Shown: positions 41,768 to 50,523, counted from the first letter of the stretch. The stretch is 64,000 nucleotides of DNA from JACJVV01 sp047602755 (GCA_047602755.1 JBLKOM010000005.1:1-64000), one strand, 5' to 3'. Numbers and translations are program-made. Notes: a model not told the origin generated them from the letters alone.

Positions 41768-42451
41768 TTATTTTTGTTTTATTTCTTCTTCTTCAGTATC
41801 TTCTTCTTCAGACTCTTGTTCGTCTGTTTTTGAAATTTTTTCTTCTTCAATTGGAATTTCGAATTTACCTTTTTTTGGATTGAATATTTTAATACAACTT
41901 AACTCAAGAACTCTTAATGGATATATTTTTCCTACAATTGATTTAATATCTTTTTGGATTTTTCCACTTATTGTATCCATTATTATTTTCTCAAATGGAA
42001 TTTTTGCAATCATATTAACAGCATTTAGTTTAATTTTAGTTCTTATAGAACCTGTAATTGAATTATTTACATTTTTTCTTGTTATAGCAAATATCTTAAC
42101 TATAACTGGAACATTATCTTGTGTTTTACATTTAAAAGAATCTTGGATTTTTGTTTTTCCTCTTCTTACTAATTTTTTTAAATTAGGTTGTTGCATTACA
42201 TATCCTGTTATTTTAGCTTCTACAGCTGAATCACCTTTTTGTTTTTCACATAGAAAATGCATATCTGTTGATTGTTTTCTTGGATCTCCAGACAGACTCA
42301 TAAGATTAATCTTTAGAGTTTTTCCAACAGCATTTGCTGTTTCAAAAACATGTGTATGACCAATAACTTTGTCTCCAAATGATGGGCTAATGATATCTAC
42401 CCATTTTTTCTTTCTTACTTTCATATCAGATGATTTTGCTTTACTTGCCAT
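41768..42451 (-). CDS. rps3ae: Small ribosomal subunit protein eS1 (S3Ae)
   Basis: About 227 residues: RKKKWVDIISPSFGDKVIGH, SLSGDPRKQSTDMHFLCEKQ, VPVIVKIFAITRKNVNNS and YPLRVLELSCIKIFNPKKGK follow the archaeal/eukaryotic eS1 fold. The C-terminus is very acidic (ESEEEDTEEEEIK). Start ATG 42451 (MASKAKSSD) is preferred over the longer GTG/ATG frame to 42469: the TATA box CCTTTATAAATGG lies about 25 nt upstream. No other ribosomal gene is adjacent. Confidence 0.95.
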   Translation of the reverse strand: MASKAKSSDMKVRKKKWVDIISPSFGDKVIGHTHVFETANAVGKTLKINLMSLSGDPRKQSTDMHFLCEKQKGDSAVEAKITGYVMQQPNLKKLVRRGKTKIQDSFKCKTQDNVPVIVKIFAITRKNVNNSITGSIRTKIKLNAVNMIAKIPFEKIIMDTISGKIQKDIKSIVGKIYPLRVLELSCIKIFNPKKGKFEIPIEEEKISKTDEQESEEEDTEEEEIKQK

Positions 42452-42468
42452 ATATTGGTGAAATGTCA

Positions 42469-42483
42469 ATCCATTTATAAAGG
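42469..42483 (-). promoter_or_regulatory. TATA/BRE element for eS1
   Basis: On the minus strand AACCTTTATAAATGG has a good BRE-TATA layout, with TTTATAAA centred about 25 nt before ATG 42451, so the eS1 message should start at or very near its start codon. Confidence 0.5.
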
Positions 42484-42615
42484 TTATCGTTTGTTTATTG
42501 AAAATGTTATTATCTATTTGTGTTACTAAATAGTGGTTTTCTTTGTTTAATTTAAAAAGTATAAATTATTATAAAAATAAATTTAATATTTTTTAGAAAT
42601 TAGTCCATTTTAGTA

Positions 42616-44529
42616 TTATATATCAAGTTCATTTACTTCATGGGCATGCTCTTCAATGAATTTTCTTCTTGGTTCAACTTGATCGCCCATTAAAATTGTA
42701 AATAATTCGTCTGCAGCAACTGCGTCTTCAACTTTGATTAAAACCATTTTTCTTGTTTTTATATCCATTGTTGTTTCCCACAATTGATCAGCATTCATTT
42801 CTCCAAGACCTTTATAGCGTTGTACATAAATATCTTCCCCCATAACTTTTAATGCTTCTTGATATTCTTTGTCATTATATACATAAGTTTCTGTTTTACC
42901 TTTTTTTAATTTATACAATGGTGGTTGTGCAATGTAAATATGTCCATTGTCGATAAGGGGTCTCATATATCTATAAAAGAATGTTAATAATAATGTTCTA
43001 ATATGTGCACCGTCTACATCCGCATCAGTCATTATTATTACTTTGTGATATCTTAACTTTTCAATATTAAATTCATCTCCGATTCCACATCCTAAGGCAG
43101 ATATTAATATTGTAATTTGTTCACTCGATAATATTTTTGATAATCTTGATTTTTCTACATTTAATATCTTACCACGTAATGGCAATATCGCTTGATAATT
43201 TCTATCTCGGCCTTGCTTTGCAGATCCGCCTGCAGAATCTCCTTCTACTATGAAAATTTCTGTTTTTGTTGCATCTTTGGAGGAGCAATCTGCTAATTTT
43301 CCAGGTAATCCTGCTCCACCTAATAGTCCTTTTCTGCGTGTTAAATCACGTGCTTTTCTTGCTGCATCTCTTGCTTTTGCTGCTGTTAATGCTTTTTCAA
43401 TAATTATTTTTGCTTCAGCTGGATTTTCTTCTAAATATTCATTTAGTTTTTCAAAAATAATAGAATCAACTATTCCTTTAACATCACTATTTCCTAATTT
43501 TGTTTTTGTTTGTCCTTCAAATTGAGGATTTGGTATTTTAATACTTATTACTGCTGAAAGTCCCTCTCTAACATCTTCACTAGATAATTTCATTTTTTCC
43601 TTTGTATTCTTTTCAGAATAATTATTTAAGCCTCTTGTTAATGCGGTCTTAAATCCAGAAAGATGTGTTCCACCTTCAATAGTATTAATATTATTAACAT
43701 ATGAAAATACATTCTCATTATAACTATCATTATATTGTAACGCGACTTCAACAATAACATCATTCTTTTCTTTTTCAAAAAGAAGTGTTTCATGTAATGG
43801 TGTTTTATTTTTATTAATAAATTCAACAAAAGAAACAATACCACCTTCATAAAAGAATTCTTGTTTTTTCTCATCTCTTTCATCTGATAATATTATTTTT
43901 ATTCCTTTGTTAAGAAATGCAAGTTCTCTTAGACGATTAGCAAGAATATCATATTCAAATATGTTTTTTTCAAATATTGAAAAATCTGGTTTGAACAAAA
44001 CTATGGTACCTCTTTTATCTGTTTCACCTATTATTTCAACTTCTGCTAATGGTTTTCCTTTTTCATATTTTTGTAAGTAGATTTTTCCTTCACGCATTAC
44101 TTGTACAGTTAGAAATGAAGATAATGCATTTACACAACTAACTCCTACTCCATGAAGTCCTCCTGATACTTTATATGTGTCTTTGTCAAATTTCCCACCA
44201 GCATGAAGTTTTGTCATTACAACTTGTAAAGCAGAAATGTTATATTTTGGATGGATATCAATAGGTATTCCTCTTCCATTATCAGATATTTCTATTAAAT
44301 CATCTTCAATTATTTTAACATTAATTTCATTACAGTAGCCAGCTAGTGCTTCATCAATGCTGTTATCTACTACTTCATAGACAAGATGATGTAACCCTTT
44401 TATTCCTGTGCTTCCTATATACATTGCAGGTCGCATCCTAACTGCTTCTAATCCTTCAAGGCTTTGGATGTTTTTAGCAGAGTATTCTTGTTCTTTTTTA
44501 GGTTCTTCTACGTTTTGATTTTGTTCCAT
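42616..44529 (-). CDS. gyrB: DNA gyrase subunit B (bacterial type)
   Basis: 637 residues with every GyrB module: GHKL ATPase (VVDNSIDEALAGYCNEI, ISDNGRGIPID, HAGGKFDKDTYKVSGGLHGV), transducer, Toprim (FIVEGDSAGGSAKQGRD; DADVDGAHIRTLLLTFFYR) and the C-terminal YKGLGEMNADQLWETTM. With GyrA it supercoils DNA using ATP. gyrA is not in the window, although the two are commonly adjacent. In archaea, gyrase was acquired from bacteria. The N-terminus (MEQNQNVEEPKKEQEYSA) is slightly extended. Confidence 0.96.
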   Translation of the reverse strand: MEQNQNVEEPKKEQEYSAKNIQSLEGLEAVRMRPAMYIGSTGIKGLHHLVYEVVDNSIDEALAGYCNEINVKIIEDDLIEISDNGRGIPIDIHPKYNISALQVVMTKLHAGGKFDKDTYKVSGGLHGVGVSCVNALSSFLTVQVMREGKIYLQKYEKGKPLAEVEIIGETDKRGTIVLFKPDFSIFEKNIFEYDILANRLRELAFLNKGIKIILSDERDEKKQEFFYEGGIVSFVEFINKNKTPLHETLLFEKEKNDVIVEVALQYNDSYNENVFSYVNNINTIEGGTHLSGFKTALTRGLNNYSEKNTKEKMKLSSEDVREGLSAVISIKIPNPQFEGQTKTKLGNSDVKGIVDSIIFEKLNEYLEENPAEAKIIIEKALTAAKARDAARKARDLTRRKGLLGGAGLPGKLADCSSKDATKTEIFIVEGDSAGGSAKQGRDRNYQAILPLRGKILNVEKSRLSKILSSEQITILISALGCGIGDEFNIEKLRYHKVIIMTDADVDGAHIRTLLLTFFYRYMRPLIDNGHIYIAQPPLYKLKKGKTETYVYNDKEYQEALKVMGEDIYVQRYKGLGEMNADQLWETTMDIKTRKMVLIKVEDAVAADELFTILMGDQVEPRRKFIEEHAHEVNELDI

Positions 44530-44557
44530 ATTATTACTTTACTTTTTGTTTGTTATT

Positions 44558-44570
44558 TTCTCGTCGAGAA
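44558..44570. promoter_or_regulatory. 13-bp palindrome in the gyrB leader
   Basis: TTCTCG-T-CGAGAA is a perfect 6-bp inverted repeat with a 1-nt centre. It lies 29-41 nt before the gyrB start, downstream of a TTTATAAATA box (44610-44620, minus strand), so the palindrome falls at the predicted 5' end of the message. It may be an operator or a small hairpin. Confidence 0.35.
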
Positions 44571-44706
44571 ATTATGTATTATTTTAATAAAATTAAAGCC
44601 CAATTTATTTATAAATATTTCGTTATGAAATAGAGTAGATTATAGATATTAAAGTAGAATTATTATTTAAAATGATTTTACACTATTTTTTGATACTGTT
44701 CTAACT

Positions 44707-45807
44707 TTAAGGATTATCTTTTATGCATCTTACACTTAGGATTTGTGATTTTGAACATTTTGCAATCATTTCAAGTTGTGTATCTTCTACAAAATGAATG
44801 CATGTAGCAAAAGCAGGTTCATCACTTGCATCGTCAGTCCAGTACCATTTCCCATATGGTATTCCACTTGGAGGGTAGGTTCCATAAGGGGGAAGACATT
44901 TTTCACATTCTAATAATCCAATAAAATCATTTGTGCTTGGTAATTTATATCCAGGTTTGCTGTTGCAGTATTCAAATGCAGTTCCTGTCAAATCATCTCT
45001 CCAAGGAAATCCACGATTAGGATCTGTTATGTATTCATATTCTTCAGTATTATAATTCCATCTTTGCTCTGCAGGATCCCAGTGCCCACTTTCTATAATT
45101 GCCCAATTCCCTGTGCTTTCTTCTTTTGACCAAATTTTTCCATTAATGCTATCTATGTAACCTCCAAATATATTGATTAATTTTTCATCATTATCTGGGT
45201 TGTTACATCCAGGTATTTCTCCACATGGTACAAATCTATTAGCATCATTTTTACCTGAACCACCATGCTCTAATGCCCATGCTTGTCTCCCCATATTGTT
45301 ATTTTTAAATTCACGCATTTTTTGTGTATATGCAATAATTGTTGCTTGTCGAGAATGGGGTAGCCTGTTATTATTTACAACAGTATTATATGTTAGTGTT
45401 GCTGTACTTATTTCTTCATTTTGTCCTACAAAATTAATATTTTCACACATTATTACAATTTTTACAGTCTTGTCAGCACCAATATTTACAGGTATGCTAG
45501 ATTTTCCTTCGCCATTATTGCATTCTTTTATAGTTATAACTGTATTTTGCATATTAGTTCCTAAACCATTTTTTATTAATATGTTGAATGTAGCAATATT
45601 CATTCCATAATTGTTAAAGAAGGCAACATTATAATCTGGCACTATTATTCCTGGTCCAAAATCTATTCTTCTAGGAAGAAAAAAAGAAGTATTAGTTATT
45701 CCAAAACTAACAAGTGTTATTATTACTATTGCTATTATTAACAATGACCAACCATATGTCGATAGAAATTCCATTGCTGCCTGTGATTTTTTAACTCTTT
45801 TTTTCAT
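44707..45807 (-). CDS. Class III signal peptide (pilin-like) protein with Lcl-type C-terminal domain
   Basis: About 366 residues. KKRVKKSQAAMEFLSTYGW followed by a hydrophobic helix is the archaeal class III (archaellin/pilin) prepilin signature, with cleavage before QAAMEF. After a beta-rich middle (about 45-160), the C-terminal part (AWALEHGGSGKNDANR, GYKLPSTNDFIGLLECEKCL, GKWYWTDDASDEPAFATC, SVRCIKDNP) resembles Lcl/DUF1566-type lectin-like surface domains. It would assemble into a filament or anchor to the membrane with a ligand-binding tip. ATG 45807 is preferred over GTG 45822. It lies before gyrB on the same strand. Confidence 0.8.
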   Translation of the reverse strand: MKKRVKKSQAAMEFLSTYGWSLLIIAIVIITLVSFGITNTSFFLPRRIDFGPGIIVPDYNVAFFNNYGMNIATFNILIKNGLGTNMQNTVITIKECNNGEGKSSIPVNIGADKTVKIVIMCENINFVGQNEEISTATLTYNTVVNNNRLPHSRQATIIAYTQKMREFKNNNMGRQAWALEHGGSGKNDANRFVPCGEIPGCNNPDNDEKLINIFGGYIDSINGKIWSKEESTGNWAIIESGHWDPAEQRWNYNTEEYEYITDPNRGFPWRDDLTGTAFEYCNSKPGYKLPSTNDFIGLLECEKCLPPYGTYPPSGIPYGKWYWTDDASDEPAFATCIHFVEDTQLEMIAKCSKSQILSVRCIKDNP

Positions 45808-45861
45808 AATTATAGTTATCACAGTAGTGTGTCTTAATAAGGTTTTTGTTAAAAGGTATTC

Positions 45862-46959
45862 TCAGATTAATTTGTTGTTTGTTTTTTTTATTGATATAAA
45901 ATTTTTTTCTAAACATAACTCCACTTCTGTTTCATCAGTCACTCCAGACATTTTATTTGCTATTTCAGGTAAAATTAATTTAGATCCTCTCATACTTAAA
46001 TTAGTTATTATGCATGCTTTTTTGCTTTTGTCTGAATTGATTACATCAAATACATCATCTGATTTTTTCTTTTCTGTTCCTTTTTGTATTTGTTTTGTTT
46101 TATCAGCTAAATGTTTTGCAATGGTATCTGCAACATCGGTTTTTGTAGCATCTTTTATACCTTGTAAACCAGGTGATAAATTAACTTCAATCACTAATGG
46201 TCCTTTTAATGCACTGTCAAGAATGTCAACACCACAAATTTCTGCACCAACTGTTTTTGCGGTTTTTATTGCAATTCTTTTTATTTCTTCATTAGGAATT
46301 ATTTGTTCACCAACTGCTCCTGCATGGATATTTGCTCTTTTTTCATCTTTTTTACCAACTCTTTTCATAGCAGCAACAACTCTATCTCCTACTACTATTA
46401 ATCTATAGTCTGTTGTTCCAGTCTCTACAAATTCTTGAATAAGAAATGGTTGTCTTAGTGTAGTTAGTGTATCAAGCATAGATGATGCCGATGAAAATGA
46501 ATCTGCAAACATAACTCCTTTACCTTGCGTTCCTGATGGGATTTTCATTACAATAGGGTAATTCATTTTTTCTAGAATTTGTTTTCCTGCTTCAGGACTT
46601 GATGCAATATATGTTGCGGGTGTAGGTATTTGATTATGTAATAATTTTAGATGTGTTAAGATTTTATCATGACCTACTGTGTAAGAATCAGGTTCATAAG
46701 GGATATAAACATTATTGTTATATGATTTTACTACATCTGTTAATGCACGTAAGGCCATTGCAAATTTGAATGAGCCTTTTGCATAAATGCAATCATAATG
46801 TTTTATTGCTTTTCCTTTGTAAAGAATAACTGGTTTATTAGAAATATCTACTTCAATACTTTTTATATCTAAATGATCTACTTCATCGAAATATTTTTTC
46901 ATTGCATCATAAGTCCATTTTGAACTTATGCTTCCCATACTTATTATTGCAGCATTCAT
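45862..46959 (-). CDS. rimK: RimK-family ATP-grasp glutamate ligase
   Basis: 365 residues: an N-terminal preATP-grasp domain (NAAIISMGSISSKWTYDAMK), ATP-grasp with MKIPSGTQGKGVMFAD, LIQEFVETGTTDYRLIVVGD and the metal-binding EVNLSPGLQGI, plus a C-terminal beta-strand extension (about 320-365, ITNLSMRGSKLILPEI) reminiscent of an AbrB-like fold. The RimK family ligates glutamate (or similar amino acids) to ribosomal protein S6, coenzyme F420 or other acceptors. The acceptor here is unknown. The retropepsin-like gene upstream suggests a modify-and-trim pair. Confidence 0.88.
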   Translation of the reverse strand: MNAAIISMGSISSKWTYDAMKKYFDEVDHLDIKSIEVDISNKPVILYKGKAIKHYDCIYAKGSFKFAMALRALTDVVKSYNNNVYIPYEPDSYTVGHDKILTHLKLLHNQIPTPATYIASSPEAGKQILEKMNYPIVMKIPSGTQGKGVMFADSFSSASSMLDTLTTLRQPFLIQEFVETGTTDYRLIVVGDRVVAAMKRVGKKDEKRANIHAGAVGEQIIPNEEIKRIAIKTAKTVGAEICGVDILDSALKGPLVIEVNLSPGLQGIKDATKTDVADTIAKHLADKTKQIQKGTEKKKSDDVFDVINSDKSKKACIITNLSMRGSKLILPEIANKMSGVTDETEVELCLEKNFISIKKTNNKLI

Positions 46960-47022
46960 TTTATATGTTAAATAATGTTTTTTTTATATAATTATAGGTA
47001 ATAATCTATAATTATTAAGATT

Positions 47023-47379
47023 TTATGTGTTTTTCTTTCGAGGATTAATATAAAATTGACTTTTTTTAAGTAAATTTTGTCCAATTAATGCTTTATACTT
47101 TAACTTACTTCTATCTGCAAGAGTTACTTCCACTTTGTATTCTTTGTCACGTATTTTAAATTTGCATTTAACTACTGGTCTTTCACTTGTGCCATTAGAA
47201 TTTTTTACTTTTTTTGTTTTTGTTACAGGACCTAATTCTAATTCTGCTGCTAATTTTAAATCAACTGAACTTATTACTGCTCCACTATCAATTCTTGCAG
47301 TGATGTATTTGGATTTATCTTTTCCTGCTAATAATACTTTTTCGGTTAGTCCAATAATATTTGATTTGTCTATTTCCAT
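47023..47379 (-). CDS. RimB/RLAP-type retropepsin-like protease (PF05618 family)
   Basis: 118 residues: LLAGKDKSKYITARIDSGA, then VISSVDLKLAAELE, with Asp in the DSGA motif, followed by RPVVKCKFKIRDKEYKVEV and LIGQNLLKKSQFYINP. This is the small DTGA-type protease, once called ATP-dependent zinc protease, whose bacterial relative (RimB) trims or counteracts RimK polyglutamylation. It is cotranscribed with the RimK-like ligase (63-bp gap), consistent with control of polyglutamate modification. Confidence 0.85.
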   Translation of the reverse strand: MEIDKSNIIGLTEKVLLAGKDKSKYITARIDSGAVISSVDLKLAAELELGPVTKTKKVKNSNGTSERPVVKCKFKIRDKEYKVEVTLADRSKLKYKALIGQNLLKKSQFYINPRKKNT

Positions 47380-47460
47380 AATAAGATTCTATGTATATCA
47401 TTTATAAATATTTACAAAAATTTAAATTTTTTAGAAATAATGAATCTTATTTATCTACTT

Positions 47461-48435
47461 TTATTGTTTATTTTTATTTTTAACTGCTTTTGCTTTTAAT
47501 TTTTGCTTGTTTTTATTTTTATTATTTATTTTTTGAATTTTAGAACTTATGTTTTTTTTTCTCTCTTTTTCCTTATATACAATTGTTCTATATGGGAATG
47601 GAATTTCTATCCCTTCTTTGTCGAATCTTTCTTTTATTGATTTATTTAAATCAGTACCAAGTCTAAATGCTGCTTTTGGATCTTTTGTCCAAACCCATGC
47701 ACGAAGATTAACAGAAGAATCACCAAATCCTAAAACTCTTACACTTATTGGATGTTCTTTGTTATTTTTTTCTTCTTCTGTTCTGGTATCTAAGAAATCA
47801 GGATGTTTAATTGCTTCTTCTTGCATTATTTTCATTGCTTTATCAATACTTGAATCATAACTTATTCTTATGTCTACATATCTGCATACTTTTTCTTCAG
47901 ATATATTAAAATTCTCAATGACTTCATCACTTATTGTAGAATTAGGTACAATAAAGCGTTTATTCTCAAAGTTTCTAATAACTGTATGTCTTAAGGTTAT
48001 ATCCTCAACTACTCCTATATTTTCTCTAAATTTAATTATGTCATCAACTCTGAAGGGCTTATACATTGCAATAAATAGTCCACTTACTAAGTTAGCTATT
48101 GCTTTTTGTGATGCAAAACCAATTATAACTGCTAATACTCCTGCTCCTGCGAATAATGATATTGAAAGATTTCTTAGTGCAGGTATAAGATAAATTGTAA
48201 ACGCAGCACCTATTACATAAATCATACTAGTTATGAATCTTTTTAGTATTATGAACTGTGTATGATCCATATTGAGAATGTATGATGTTCTTTTGATATT
48301 TGTTCTAAGAAAAATTTCTACTATCCTTTCAATTGTGAATGTTATTGTAATGACTAAAATTATCATTATTAGTCTTCCACTTGCTGTATTAAAAAGGAAA
48401 TCTGCTGTATTTGCAATAAATAAATTTAAATCCAT
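47461..48435 (-). CDS. mscS: Small-conductance mechanosensitive channel (MscS family)
   Basis: 324 residues: N-terminal membrane helices (about 14-35, 55-80, 90-110), then the MscS pore/vestibule (AVIIGFASQKAIANLVSGLF and IAMYKPFRVDDII, with the beta domain NIGVVEDITLRHTVIRNFEN), and a C-terminal Lys/Asn-rich tail (KIQKINNKNKNKQKLK). It releases osmolytes in hypo-osmotic shock. The tail is a lineage-specific addition. Confidence 0.93.
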   Translation of the reverse strand: MDLNLFIANTADFLFNTASGRLIMIILVITITFTIERIVEIFLRTNIKRTSYILNMDHTQFIILKRFITSMIYVIGAAFTIYLIPALRNLSISLFAGAGVLAVIIGFASQKAIANLVSGLFIAMYKPFRVDDIIKFRENIGVVEDITLRHTVIRNFENKRFIVPNSTISDEVIENFNISEEKVCRYVDIRISYDSSIDKAMKIMQEEAIKHPDFLDTRTEEEKNNKEHPISVRVLGFGDSSVNLRAWVWTKDPKAAFRLGTDLNKSIKERFDKEGIEIPFPYRTIVYKEKERKKNISSKIQKINNKNKNKQKLKAKAVKNKNKQ

Positions 48436-48590
48436 TGATATGTTTTAGAAATTGTATTATATAAAGTTATTGCTTATTAATGAAGAAATACTACTATTTA
48501 ATGAATTTATTTTTTTATTGATTCAATAATGATATTATTGTAAGAATTGAAATAGCAAAATAGTTAAATAGAAATTAAAATAATAAAATT

Positions 48591-48806
48591 TTATCTTTTA
48601 AATTTGTATTCATATATTTTCTTTTTCCCAGCAGGTTTTATTGTTCTATCATTCATTCGAAAATAAATCTGCTTGCTTTCTCTTAATTTTTTTAAATTAT
48701 TTGTAACACTGCCTAAGGATGCTTTTAATCCTTCAGCAATATCTCTTGCTGACATCCATTTTGTTTTATTATTTTTTAAAAAATCATATACATCTTGTTG
48801 ACCCAT
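48591..48806 (-). CDS. Small winged-helix DNA-binding protein
   Basis: 71 residues, essentially one wHTH: KTKWMSARDIAEGLKASLGS, then VTNNLKKLRESKQIYF and a short wing ending YEYKFKR. MGQQDVYDFLKNNK starts at ATG 48806, after AAGGTGGT at the right distance; the in-frame GTG 48815 lies inside that SD. It may be an autoregulated or chromatin-type protein. Divergent from the acidic gene pair. Confidence 0.78.
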   Translation of the reverse strand: MGQQDVYDFLKNNKTKWMSARDIAEGLKASLGSVTNNLKKLRESKQIYFRMNDRTIKPAGKKKIYEYKFKR

Positions 48807-48961
48807 TAGTACCACCTTGTTAAGTATCTAATTCTTTATGCGTATAAATACTTTTCTGCATTAAGAGTTGTTATTTTCAATTACATATATCTTTTTTATA
48901 AATATTTAGTATTTATTTAGAGTAGTGAATTTATACTAATTCATTAGACTTCTTTTATCAA

Positions 48962-48973
48962 AAACTATATAAA
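48962..48973 (+). promoter_or_regulatory. TATA box for the acidic microprotein pair
   Basis: AACTATATAAAT precedes ATG 49033 by about 65 nt, giving a start near 48998 and a leader of about 35 nt that includes GGAGGGC (49020-49026). The minus-strand wHTH has a separate box near 48843-48858, so the 226-bp intergenic region holds divergent promoters. Confidence 0.4.
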
Positions 48974-49032
48974 TTTTAGATTTAATGATGTCTATGTAGT
49001 TATTTTGGAAGAACGAAAAGGAGGGCCTCATA

Positions 49033-49200
49033 ATGCAAGACTATGATGAATTTGTTGATGAATTAGATACTTCAGATGAAGTTTTAGAAGAATCACGGGA
49101 AGAATTACTTGAGGAAGATGAAATTTCATCAAGAGAAGAAGCTTTTTTGAAAGGTTATGAAGAAGCTTCAGAAGAAGAAGATTCTAAGGAAGAAGAATAG
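49033..49200 (+). CDS. Acidic 55-residue protein
   Basis: ATG 49033 to TAG 49198-49200, with GGAGGG at 49020-49025. About half of the residues are Asp or Glu (27 of 55) against four Lys/Arg, and the C-terminal half contains ISSREEAFLKGYEEASEEE. The gene is separated by only 11 nt from the next acidic gene, whose SD overlaps this stop, so both are cotranslated. There is no signal peptide or cysteine. Function unknown; an RNA/protein-binding regulator or DNA mimic is conceivable. Confidence 0.6.
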   Translation: MQDYDEFVDELDTSDEVLEESREELLEEDEISSREEAFLKGYEEASEEEDSKEEE

Positions 49201-49211
49201 AGGTGAACAAT

Positions 49212-49418
49212 TTGGAACAAAATATGCATGAAGTAGAAGAGTCTATGAATGATGATTCTGAAAATTCTGATGAAGATGAATCTGTTGAAGATTTAGCAGT
49301 TGATACAGAAGCACGAGTTGATGCTTTGGTTGAATTGCTTGTCTCAAAAGGAGTTATAACAGAGGAAGAATTTGAAAAAGCTTATGATAATCAATTTGAA
49401 TCTGAAAATTCTGAATAA
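49212..49418 (+). CDS. Acidic 68-residue protein with a C-terminal helical motif
   Basis: TTG 49212 is the likely start: GAGGTG at 49200-49205 lies 6 nt before it, whereas GTG 49203 is inside the SD. The first half is acidic and Asn/Asp/Ser-rich (MNDDSENSDEDESVEDLAVD); the second is a helical motif (EARVDALVELLVSKGVITEE, then EFEKAY) resembling short C-terminal helices of DPANN small proteins. Coupled to the preceding acidic protein. Confidence 0.6.
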   Translation: MEQNMHEVEESMNDDSENSDEDESVEDLAVDTEARVDALVELLVSKGVITEEEFEKAYDNQFESENSE

Positions 49419-49475
49419 TTTTTTTAATTTTGTTTTTATTTTTTGATTATTATTATTATTATTTGATTTTTTTGC
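49419..49475 (+). terminator. T-rich tract after the acidic gene pair
   Basis: Immediately after the stop come several runs of five to seven T and an ATT repeat, with no stable hairpin. Archaeal polymerase stops at such oligo-T tracts, so this is a likely terminator of the two-gene transcript. Confidence 0.35.
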
Positions 49476-49596
49476 TTATAATCTTATTATTGTAAATTAT
49501 GATTTTATATTTTTATATTTTCATTTTTTTATTACTTGAGTTAATGATAGTATAACCAGTAATATTTATATAGGGGTTTGAAAATTAAGTATTAAA

Positions 49597-50523
49597 ATGA
49601 AAGACGTAATTATAATTGGAGGAGGGATTTCGGCTCATACTGCAGCAATTTATACTGCAAGAGCACAGTTAAATCCAATAGTATTGGCAGGTGAAACACC
49701 AGATCAATTAAGTTATACAACTGATGTTGAAAATTTTCCAGGTTTTCCTGAGGGGATTCCAGGGCCGAAGTTGGTAATGGATGCACGTAAACAAGCAGAA
49801 CGTTTTGGTGCTAAATATATTTCTGAGAAAGTATTATCCATGGAATTAAAAAATAATTTTTATGAAATCAAAACTGGTAAAAATAGTTATCAGGCAAAAA
49901 CTGTAATTATTGCTACTGGTGCATCAGCTAGGATGTTAGGTATTCCAGGAGAAGAAAATTTTTTTGGGAAAGGTGTTTCTTCGTGTGCTGTTTGTGATGC
50001 TGCTTTTTATGGTGGTAAAGAAGTTGTAGTTATAGGTGGTGGAGATTCTGCAATGGAAGAAGCTTTAGCATTATACAAATTTGCAAGTAAAGTTACTATT
50101 ATTCATAGGCGTGATCAATTACGAGCTTCAAAAATCATGCAAGAACGTGTACTTAAGTTAACTGATAAAATTTCAGTAATGTGGGATACTATTCCTTTAG
50201 AAGTAATAGGAGATAGTAAAGTTACAGGTTTAAAAGTTAAAAATGTTAAAACAAATGAAGAGAGTGTAGTAAACTGTGATGGTGTTTTTCTTGCAATAGG
50301 GCATATACCTAATACTGAACCATTTAAAGGGGTTATTGATTTAGATAAGCAAGGTTATATTATTGCTGATAAAGCTACTACTAGTGCACCAGGCGTATAT
50401 GCTGCGGGCGATGTACAAGATACAATTTTTAAACAAGCAATTACTTCAGCAGCATCTGGTTGTATGGCTGCTTTACGTGCAGAATGGTTCATTGAAGAAT
50501 TAAAGGCTAAAGGAGAATATTAA
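49597..50523 (+). CDS. trxB: Thioredoxin reductase
   Basis: 308 residues: N-terminal FAD site VIIIGGGISAHTAAIYTARA, redox-active SSCAVCDAAFY, NADPH site VVVIGGGDSAMEEALALY, HRRDQLRAS and the C-terminal FAD motif GVYAAGDVQD. It reduces thioredoxin-like proteins with NAD(P)H, which would power MsrA-MsrB (33041-34141). The redox motif CAVC differs from the usual CATC. Its stop codon overlaps the NYN gene start by one base. Confidence 0.94.
   Translation: MKDVIIIGGGISAHTAAIYTARAQLNPIVLAGETPDQLSYTTDVENFPGFPEGIPGPKLVMDARKQAERFGAKYISEKVLSMELKNNFYEIKTGKNSYQAKTVIIATGASARMLGIPGEENFFGKGVSSCAVCDAAFYGGKEVVVIGGGDSAMEEALALYKFASKVTIIHRRDQLRASKIMQERVLKLTDKISVMWDTIPLEVIGDSKVTGLKVKNVKTNEESVVNCDGVFLAIGHIPNTEPFKGVIDLDKQGYIIADKATTSAPGVYAAGDVQDTIFKQAITSAASGCMAALRAEWFIEELKAKGEY

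Noticed and set aside
41739..42359. 206-codon open frame antisense to eS1
   Set aside because: It is the complement of a well-supported ribosomal gene, hydrophobic and Ser-rich as expected for antisense of this composition, with no SD or promoter.
45827..46408. 193-codon open frame antisense to RimK
   Set aside because: Overlaps a conserved ligase on the other strand and has no family match or translation signal.
48807..48815. GTG start of the small wHTH at 48815
   Set aside because: The GTG is part of the AAGGTGGT SD site; ATG 48806 is at the expected spacing.
49203..49211. GTG start of the second acidic microprotein at 49203
   Set aside because: The GTG is inside GAGGTG; TTG 49212 is 6 nt downstream, the spacing seen elsewhere in the window.
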